This document shows positions 56,342-64,000 of a DNA stretch of 64,000 bases, one piece after another. The number at the start of each line of letters is the position of its first letter. The first letter of the stretch is position 1. Both the position numbers and the translations under genes were made by a program. The DNA comes from Phytophthora colocasiae (Eukaryota > Oomycota > Peronosporomycetes > Peronosporales > Peronosporaceae), in contig JAGKQI010000103.1 in assembly GCA_018806915.1 (NCBI GenBank), positions 744,001 to 808,000 of the forward strand, read 5' to 3'. A model generated the notes under the pieces. That model was not told the DNA's origin. It saw only the letters and a program-made list of their open reading frames with translations, and ran no database searches.

Positions 56342-57330
56342 ATGAATCGCGCAACACACGCTGGATTCTGTGCCTTTGATGAGCGCAATGCTGGCGGTAG
56401 ATTTCAGACGCAGGCGGAGCTTCGGCGGTTCAAGCACGTGGTCGCGTATACAGCAGCAGGAGTTGACTGTGGCGAGAAAGGTTTTGTGCTTTACCTTAGC
56501 TTTGGTTTGTGTGGAACTTTTACTAATGAGGTCATGGGTTTGTAGTGGACGAGCTTCAAGATAGCAGCCCAACGTAAGTGAATAATCTATTCGATAGCAA
56601 CGACATTGACTACCTGCTACACTTGTGATCACTTTAGGAAGACAAAGAGTGAATCATTGAGCACGTTTGCCAGACGGATGCGAGAAGATCGAGCGGCGCA
56701 TGAAGTTCGGATCGCAAATATGAATCGCCGGATCACAGACTACCACAATCGAGTACCTACGTTGCAAGATTACATACTGCTACTATGTTGTGCGTTGATC
56801 TGATTGTTCACACTACGAATTGCAGGAAAGCGATCGTTTGCATGCAACCACTGCGGAGACTAATTTCCCAGCAATGCACCCGAAGACACAAAAAATTTCG
56901 CCAAACACTACCATTCGGATTCGGGAGTAAGTTCCTTGCAAATATTTCCAAGGACAAGCCGCTCACTTGTCTGTTTTGGCTGAAAAATAGTCCTAAGCCC
57001 CCAAACGTCCTCGTGATGAGCAAACGATCGCCTTCCGGGACACCCCGTGGTGACCACGACCCAATGCCTTGGAAATCCACTGCAAGGCTAAACTTTTCCA
57101 ACCAGGAATCCCGTGATCTATACTGTGAAGCGCTCCTGCGATACATTTGCCAGCAAAAAGACGACGCAATGGCAGACTCGTCGTCAAGAAATGCAGATGA
57201 AGTCGCACCTACCGCTCCACTCCCGGTCGGTTGGGAAGAGAAGACGGATGCTAAAGGCCGAGTGTTTTTCATTGATCATATTAACCGGGTCACGACTTGG
57301 GATGACCCGCGGAAGACCATTCAACCATAA
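56342..57330 (+). CDS. WW-domain protein (5 exons)
   Basis: Exons 56342-56480, 56546-56573, 56638-56752, 56826-56926 and 56991-57330; introns of 65, 64, 73 and 64 bp with GT..AG ends, and phases closing to 240 residues. The continuous frame 56785-57330 reads through intron 4, but splicing at GTAAGT gives a frame running on from the upstream exons. The C-terminal [28 protein letters not shown] is a complete WW domain (two Trp, central aromatic pair, final Pro), which binds Pro-rich ligands. The rest is not recognised; residues about 55-95 are Arg-rich and helical. The 28-bp exon 2 is the weakest part of the model. Confidence 0.68.
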
Positions 57331-57469
57331 ATCAATGCATTGAAGTTGCCGATCGATTGGTACGATCTTCATGTAGTACAGCGTACTACGACTATGGAAT
57401 GCAACACGAGACTTCAGTGCAACAAGCGTTTTTTTTTCGTCAAGATGCAATGAAAAAGTGATGCTGGTT

Positions 57470-58622
57470 CTACTTGAACTCGTCAACCGGTCCCATTTTC
57501 TCCTCTTGGTGCGGTAAACTTCCGATCACTTCTTTGCTGCGTTCCACTGCTTTCTGCAGCACCACTCGGTCGTATGCGCGCATCCAAACAGAAGCAGGTT
57601 TGTTGTCCATAACAGTAAAGCGTCGACCTCCGCCACTCATACCCAATATGGCGTTGGATGCGGACGATGCCAAAGCGCTGACTTTGGCTTGCTGTCGAGT
57701 GATCATTCTTGACTCATCAGCGTTGGAGCCATATTGTTGCGAGAAAGCGTCGAGCGTCATTCGTGCTAGATTGGACAGCTCTTCAGCTTTTATGCGTGCA
57801 TTTTTCAGCCGTGTAGCTGCCACAGAAACCTCCTTCTGTGCCTCCTTGACATCGTCGATAGTGTGACGCCGGCGAACTGCCAGGTCGGTGGGTAGTGCTT
57901 GCGCACCTCCGCTTGTGGCCAACAATAGCTCAGCTGGATCTACATCGTCATCGTTAATCTTCTGCAGATGAAGGTTCACTCGGTCGCTAGTATCCCGTCG
58001 AGCCTGAAGACGCGCAAGCAGATACTTTGTGATCAATTCGCCGGAGTGGTCTGGTGTTGAAATTGACTTCGCCCTTTGAGCTAGGCTTGTGCTTGACATC
58101 ATAGGAGGATACGCCATTCGCCCAGTTGCCGCAGGAGCCGATTCGATTCCAAGAACCAAACGCAGCCGACGTGAATCGACATCTAGAGCTGGTATGGCGT
58201 CTGTCGAGTTTTTCTTCAACTCTGCCTCCGAATTCTGCGGTGACTTGTGTTGGAAAGCTCGGATGGTCACGCAGTTAGCGGACAAGTCTTCGTAAATGCA
58301 GAGATCCAACGTCTCATTGACGCGCCAGAACAGTTTCGAGCCGTCATACAAGAGACGACGCATTTGCCCTGCAGACTTAGTAGTACCAGCCTTTGGGCTT
58401 GAGCTCAGACCGAGAGAAGCTTGGTGGAGTGGCGAGAAGTTGACGTGATCCATGAGCTTCTGCGCTGAGCGCACCGAGATTTTACACACCTCACTACATG
58501 TCCATCACAACAAGTTAGAAATACTAGTTTCACCTTAAAAAATGTACCTCTTCGCACCATGTGAACGTCGGTGTATCAAGGTGCTCAGGCAACCTGAGCA
58601 GATCGGGCGAGTTCCGCTCCAT
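57470..58622 (-). CDS. unrecognised conserved-looking protein (2 exons)
   Basis: Exons 58622-58548 and 58489-57470 around a 58-bp intron (GTACAT..GAG|G), 364 residues. The first ATG after the upstream frame was chosen; the frame stays open to 58781, so a longer N-terminus or another exon is possible. The N-terminal third (LLYDGSKLFWRVNETLDLCIY) looks like a beta-rich fold. Residues around 215-290 are helical and Ala/Arg/Lys-rich. Near the end, MSGGGRRFTVMDNKPASVWMRAYDRV may be a conserved block. No known catalytic motif is seen. It converges on the WW gene with 139 bp between stops. Confidence 0.6.
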
Positions 58623-58869
58623 TGCTGCTCGGATAGACAACCTCTTCAAGCTGGATGGAAGATGTTGGTCAAGCCCTCGCCTTATCAGAAATAAACCGCC
58701 AAAACCTCTGGAAGAAAGAGGAGCGACCTTACTATTCCTGATCACTTCAACACCTTCAAAATAGCAAAGAAGCTGGAACACTCACAGAATTCTGGTACCT
58801 GTAGTAACAAAAGCTCATATCTATTGCTATCGCGCGGTTAGAGTGTGTCTATCTCACGCCTACCTTGTA

Positions 58870-59807
58870 CAGCGGGTCCAGGAAATGACGGCCCCCCTGT
58901 GAAATGGCTACACAAATTGACTTCCTGTGGGCAGTTCGAATCCGTTTGGCGCGAAACCAGCGCCAAACGATGCGTACTGATGAAAGCTTTAAGTCTGTTG
59001 AAGACTCGAACGAATTGGCGTTGTATCAAGAAACTTATCAACTAATTACCAAAACACGGTGCGCAGATAGTGACGGCCCCTATACTGAAGTCAAGTCATT
59101 TCCTAGTTCTTGGTGTGACCACCTCGGGCTTTTCAAGGCGCGCAGGCATTGACCGAACAGTCTTCCGCACAAGGTCATCATCCAAATGCTCTGCATCTTC
59201 ACCTTTAGGTCCTCAATTGACGAAGCAGGAGTTGGGTTGAGCTCTCGCTTCAATAGAGCCCACACACGGAGTGACCATGCAACTTGAAGTGGTCGATTAT
59301 ACGACGGACAGTTGTTCTTGGGATTTAGCAGGGTACAGGGCACTGATCTTGGTGTAACCTAGACCACTTTGATGCTTCTGCACGCAGAGCACACGGATGT
59401 CGTGCGACCACTGGTGTCGCTGCGCTCCCATTGTGCGAGCTAGGAAGAAGAAAACAGAATAAATGGCGTGGCCATCGGCGAGCGTCTGAGTGACATCGGC
59501 GTGGCGCCATTGGCGCCACTATACTATTTTCCATATAAATTGCAGCAACATTAACGCAACATTACTAATGCATACAAACTCCTAGATAAAAACAGAGGGG
59601 CCGTTACTATTTGCGCACCGTGTTTTGATTCAACGCTGATTGACGGAATGTTTCGCGAATTCACCAATCAGAATGAAGTGCGCCATGACCACGCGATCAG
59701 TGCGCGTCGTTTGGCGCTGGTTTCGCGCCAAACGGATTCGAACTGCCCACAGGAAGTCAATTTGTGTAGCCATTTCACAGGGGGGCCGTCATTTCCTGGA
59801 CCCGCTG
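58870..59807 (-). mobile_element. mariner-like element with 112-bp inverted repeats
   Basis: 58870-58981 and 59696-59807 are reverse complements over 112 bp with two mismatches, starting CAGCGGGTCCAGGAAATGAC, and bordered by TA (58868-58869, 59808-59809). A second inverted pair lies inside at 59050-59080 and 59597-59627 (31 bp, two mismatches). The 68-bp stretches between the two pairs are equal in length but diverged. On the minus strand 59080-59343 encodes a segment like the end of Tc1/mariner transposases (W-x-LLKREL-x-PTPASSIEDLK). Upstream remnants (59325-59534) are broken. Non-autonomous derivative, 938 bp. Confidence 0.82.
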
Positions 59808-59839
59808 TAGGTTGGCTTTCCCAATCTTAGGCAGAAGTT

Positions 59840-62166
59840 TTAGCTCTCAGCATTCTCCGTCGTCTTGCTTCCGTCTTCTATGTTTTCCGTCCCATTTGTA
59901 TCGTCACGGACAGCACGTTCATCGTCCTTGAGCTTCTTGGCTTTCATGACTGCCTCTTGGACGACAGGGTCGTAGATCGCCAATTCTTTCATCGTCCCCA
60001 GTAGCACGGCCACATCCGCCTTGGCAGCCATCACATTCACGGAGTTGCGTCCACGCCACACAACCAAGTTCATCACCTTTGACCTGTCACAACAAACACA
60101 ACGTTAGATAAGCAAATATACACGACAAATCCTACGTAAGATACGTACTCAACGTTAGACTGTCCCGGGCGGTCGAGAAGGCACACAACGCTGCCAATTG
60201 GAGCATCCTCGAAATACTGCTTGGTCGCTGGCTCAAACTCGTCGAAGTCCAGCAAGTCACCAAGGCGTTCAATCATCATCTGGAAGTCCTTCGCGGAAAC
60301 CTTGACCTTACGCTGGTTCATGAATGGCAGAATATGCGCCAAACCAGCTTGGCACACGCGGTACACCTTACCACCCTCCGTCGTCTCATTCCGCTCGAAC
60401 ATCTTCAGACCAGCGAATACAACCTTGAGCTTCTTGCGCCTCATCTCCTCCAACAGCGCCATCGTAATGCTCTCGGTAACAAAAGTAACGGACTTAGCAT
60501 CCTCCGAGCGTGTAATCAACTGCTCTGCTGAGAAGGCAGGGGCAACATCGTAATACTCGCGCACATTGGTCCAGTTGTCAGCGCCGAAAGCGACATAGAC
60601 TTCTCCCTTCTTATTGCGACGGTCATCACGGCGGTTTCTTCGTGGCTTTGCCTCCTCCGTACTAGCCTCGTCCGAAGCAGGCTTATCTTCCTTCTTAGCC
60701 GCTTCTTCCTTGACCTCAGCTTCTTCAGTATTATCGACAACCTTTTCGGCCTTCACAGTCGTATCTTTAGCCTTGTCCGAGGTCTCTTCCTCCTTATCAT
60801 CCGGAGTGGGCGCCACCTTCTTCAACAAACAAATGAAAAAGCCGCCAGTGTTCTCATCTTGAGGCAGACAGCGCATGCAGCGCTCCAGGTGGAGATCCGC
60901 AGCTTCATTCTCAGTCGGTGGGAACATCGTGGCGCGGATTTTATCCTTGATCTTGTCCTTCATGTTTTCCTCAACATAGTTATCGTAGGACGTGTATTCC
61001 TTCAGCTGCGAGTCCAAGACCTTCCAAGTGCTGATACCAGGACGGCGCTTCAGCAGTGGCAATGTGTTCGACACATCCACAAGCTCCAGCGATCCCTTGC
61101 CCCAGCGCAGCAAGTCAGCCACTACCGCTTCGTTCTCCAGAGGGTTGAATGTGCATGTTGAGTAGCACATGTTGCCGCCAACCTTCAGCAGCGATGCACC
61201 ACGCTTAGCAATCTGAAGCTGCAGCGGGTGCAGTGCAATGCCGTTCTTGGCACTCCAGGTCTTCCAGATCAGCGGGTTTTTGCGCAAAGTTCCGTCGCCA
61301 CTGCATGGAGCATCGCAAAGAATGCGGTCGAAAACACCTTCACTCTCTGTCCCATCCTTGCCGAGAAACGGGATGTTCTGGGCTTCGTGGCAAGTCACAA
61401 GCAAAGCAGGGGAGTTGATACGCTTGGACTGGTGCACCAGCATGTACGCGCGCTTGAGGTCCACGTCGTTGGCCACAACCACACCAGTAGGAGTCTTGCC
61501 GGTTGTGAAGTCCTGCGAATGGAGGGACTCGAGAAGCTGCGACGTCTTGGACCCAGGTGCAGCGCACATATCCAAGACCTTGTGGTGCGGTTCCACGCCC
61601 AGTACAAGAGGCGGGATCATGCTCACAGCCTCCTGGCGAGTGATACTTCCACTGTTTGAGAGCTCTACGAGCCAGGACTGGAACTCCTTCAGGATCGGAA
61701 GCTTACGTACACGACGGCGCTCCACCGACCACGTAAAGCCACGATTGTCAGGATACCAAGGCATGGGGCTGATGGGTTCCACCGGTTCATCGTCCACCAC
61801 GAGGCCGTCGAACTTGAAATCCTGTTCAATGTGGTCACGAATGCTGCACCAAAGCACAAAAACAATTAGTTGTAAAACTCATAGAAGCTATGCAATATTA
61901 CAGACAACTTACCGATCAGCAAATGGGCAGGTGCTATTGATACGGAACGTCGTGGGCAGTGGCGTGGCCAATGCCTTCTTGAACGCAGCCCAGTCCGACT
62001 CTGCCATTATGTTCTGCGCCTTGTAGTACGCGTCAAAGTTCTCGTTCTCGTACACCCAATCCGCGAACTTGTCGGCGCGCCAATCTTCCTCCTTTCCATC
62101 TGCACGCGGCTTCTTGCCACGGCCTCCACGGCCTCCGCCTCGTCCGTTGCGCGATCGCTTGCCCAT
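59840..62166 (-). CDS. NSUN2/Trm4-like tRNA (cytosine-5) methyltransferase (3 exons)
   Basis: Exons 62166-61913, 61843-60149 and 60083-59840; introns of 69 and 65 bp (GTAAGT and GTACGT donors), phases closing to 730 residues. It transfers methyl from SAM to cytosine C5 in tRNA. The SAM site VLDMCAAPGSKTSQLLE lies near 175-190. The two cysteines of the NSUN mechanism are present: C265 in DAPCSGDGT and the nucleophile C315 in YSTCTFNPLENE. The N-terminus (FDAYYKAQNI..LPTTFRINS) is typical of NSUN2. A charged Lys/Glu insert (about 455-510) precedes the C-terminal domain. The start MGKRSRNGRGGGRGG is RGG-rich and probably nuclear. The upstream TCATTCATTCATC (minus strand, just before the ATG) may be an initiator. 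Confidence 0.92.
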
Positions 62167-62343
62167 GTTGCTCTGATGAATGAATGACAGGTCACTCACT
62201 GGTCATGAGCTGAAGTACCAGTAAAATGGTACATTTGATCTTGAAAAGAAGCTGTAGCTATTATATTGCTCATTTTCATACTGATACTCTGTAATACTGT
62301 GTAAAGTCTGCGTAATGATCTCATGCCTGCCATTGGAGCATGC

Positions 62344-63486
62344 TCACGCGAGTACTGCTGTGCACACGGAAATGTCGTCGCGCTTCCCCTGCTTCTTGTG
62401 TGCGAAGGCAAGCAGGTTGGATGCGCTGTAGAAAGCGAGTTGACGAACTCGTCGCTCCTTGGCGAAGGCAGCGCGCTTCACGTCTAGGGATGGAATCGCC
62501 TCGCATTTCTGTCGAAACCGCTCGAATTCTTCCGAGTCTACCGTTTTGTTGGCCTCCAATTCGGCTAAAGCCTCGCGGCAGAAGCCCGCGGCTGAAACGG
62601 CGAAAGGGATGAATTCTGTGGTACTGTTAAACGTTTCCTTGGCGCGTTGAACTGTCCTTCGTGCCATGTCTTCTGCTGCTCCACCCTTGGACCTAGATGA
62701 CGAAGTGTCTACCGAAGCGAGACACGTTGCAATGTCGTCCACGTACAAGTTGTCGTGCACCCCGTCGGAAAACAACAGACACACGTCACCTGCTTCATAC
62801 TCGAAGGTCTGTATCTGCACTTCTGCTGCATAATTAATGGACTGGTTACTGGATACCACGGCGGGCACATTAAAGTCGTAGATAATGGAGTCGCTCTCGA
62901 ACACGAGCTGGGAGCCACGGAACACGACGCACTTGCAGTCGCCGATCGTGTACACGAACATCTGTCTAGAAGTCTCGTCGAAGAAAACGGCCGAGATTGT
63001 CGAGTCGAGTCTTCCCTTGCGCTTGGCCAGCTTGCGTGCGCTCTTGATCGCCGCCTGCATGCTCTGGTTAAAGTCTTCGGCGCATGGGGGCTCCTCCCGA
63101 GAACGTTTGCGAAGCTTTGCTAGAGACGCCAACGTCTCGGACACGAGCATGCGAGCTAGCACACCTGACGCCTTCATAGTGCCGGACACACCGTCTGCCA
63201 CCACCATGTAACTTGGTCCAAAGCCCACAGCATCGTCTCCGTGGAATGAGTGCGTGGCGCTGCCCACCGACGTGAAACAGCCGCGCGTCTTCTTATCGCT
63301 GATTTCGGTCAATGCCTTGCATGTTCGCATGCGGTCCAAGAGGTAATGAGCGGCGTTCATGGCCGGAGGAGGCCTGTCAACAAGTGGAAGAGATCTCGGG
63401 GCGAGTGAAGCGGAAGTGAGCGTTGCTGGATCCCGAGGAATGGAGAGCGTGGGGGCGCCTTCCTGGTTCTGCGCTCCCCATCCCAT
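62344..63486 (-). CDS. PP2C-family phosphatase, PPTC7-like
   Basis: 380 residues from the first ATG at 63486; ATG at 63360 (MNAAHYLLDR) is an alternative. The metal-dependent Ser/Thr phosphatase motifs are in order: GDDAVGFG (about 83-90), VVADGVSG (95-102), YTIGDCKCVVFR (about 180), LLFSDGVHDNL (about 238-247) and KRDDISV near the C-terminus. The short PP2C core with GDDA and SDGVxDNL resembles PPTC7, a mitochondrial phosphatase linked to coenzyme Q biosynthesis and mitophagy. The N-terminal 40 residues are basic and Ser/Pro-rich and could target mitochondria. Stop lies 178 bp from the NSUN2-like start. Confidence 0.85.
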   Translation of the reverse strand: MGWGAQNQEGAPTLSIPRDPATLTSASLAPRSLPLVDRPPPAMNAAHYLLDRMRTCKALTEISDKKTRGCFTSVGSATHSFHGDDAVGFGPSYMVVADGVSGTMKASGVLARMLVSETLASLAKLRKRSREEPPCAEDFNQSMQAAIKSARKLAKRKGRLDSTISAVFFDETSRQMFVYTIGDCKCVVFRGSQLVFESDSIIYDFNVPAVVSSNQSINYAAEVQIQTFEYEAGDVCLLFSDGVHDNLYVDDIATCLASVDTSSSRSKGGAAEDMARRTVQRAKETFNSTTEFIPFAVSAAGFCREALAELEANKTVDSEEFERFRQKCEAIPSLDVKRAAFAKERRVRQLAFYSASNLLAFAHKKQGKRDDISVCTAVLA

Positions 63487-64000
63487 GGCGCGAAGCCGCA
63501 ACCCGATTGAGCACTAACGGTCGACGACGTATATCTACGTATAGTATCAGGTAAATTTACCGGTAACTTGTAGGAATGTCGAACAGCGGAACAAGGAACT
63601 ATCCGGATTATACAGCGGTGCTGTCCGAACGTTTTTGGCTTCAACGCCAAAGCTCATCCGTAAGGAGATGAACGTTACCTACACTTTGCCAGTCATTAAC
63701 TACATGTAGTAGTCATGACATGCGCGTTGCAGCAGAGCTCTGGTAGTTTCTGGTGTCAGATTGGGAAGAACGAATTTGCTGGCGTTTCGTCAGTATGCGC
63801 CGCTGATGCATTTGATACTATAAACCGCGTTACTGTAAGTACCGCTGACTCGGTCGGCAGAAATGGAAAACGCAGAGCAGCGCAGTAATAGCAGCTCTCC
63901 AATAGTTTGCCAGTAGATTGTCCGGCTCCGCGTGCTGCGACGGAGCAACTTGTATACGCTCAGCGTATTACGCTAGCGATAGACCACCACTCCAAGAGCG
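63487..64000. promoter_or_regulatory. upstream region of the PP2C gene
   Basis: 514 bp with no supported gene. It should contain the PP2C promoter. The palindrome CTACATGTAG occurs near 63701-63710. Confidence 0.35.

Noticed and set aside
1..64000. CRISPR arrays, bacterial operons or Shine-Dalgarno sites
   Set aside because: Genes carry spliceosomal introns and eukaryotic domains. The only regular repeats are LTRs, the 81-bp duplication and the 14-mer series.

Overview
The window looks like a piece of an oomycete (stramenopile) nuclear genome. The evidence is short spliceosomal introns (mostly 57-105 bp, GT..AG), a compact gene-dense half next to a transposon-rich half, and protein architectures that fit that lineage: variant FYVE plus GRAM plus myotubularin, holocytochrome c synthase, and Mutator-type transposases with SWIM fingers. 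Nothing bacterial is seen: no operons, Shine-Dalgarno sites or CRISPR. The species cannot be fixed from sequence alone.

Layout. 1-2852 is gene-poor, with a hairpin, a TA-flanked miniature element and a tRNA-like scrap. 2853-23399 is a head-to-tail array of four Ty1/copia retrotransposon internal regions sharing five ~218 bp LTRs. All four carry the same nonsense codon and the same broken reading frame in gag, so the array probably grew at the DNA level from a copy that was already dead. 23400-38000 mixes host genes with mobile DNA: two paralogous FCS-like zinc proteins, an ODR-4 homologue, a JmjC-like protein, one intact and one broken MULE transposase, two TA-flanked elements, a spaced 14-mer repeat series and a 63 bp near-perfect palindrome.

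39326-63486 is a compact housekeeping block: a LisH-like protein, a 1530-residue FYVE/GRAM/myotubularin phosphatase, an ankyrin protein, holocytochrome c synthase with an extra Cys-rich tail, ribosomal protein eS6, a PNUTS-like PP1 regulator, a frame-broken helical gene, an IQ-motif protein, a WW-domain protein, an unrecognised protein, an NSUN2-like tRNA m5C methyltransferase and a PP2C phosphatase. Intergenic gaps are often 80-150 bp. A mariner-like element with 112 bp inverted repeats lies between two of these genes.

The host genes do not form one pathway. They cover cytochrome c maturation, translation and its tRNA modification, PP1/PP2C signalling and phosphoinositide turnover. I assigned exon joins by matching splice consensus and codon phase; each spliced gene given closes to a whole number of codons, but no transcript evidence is available. 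Single-base homopolymer differences among the retrotransposon copies, and in one host gene, suggest that some frameshifts could be consensus errors.
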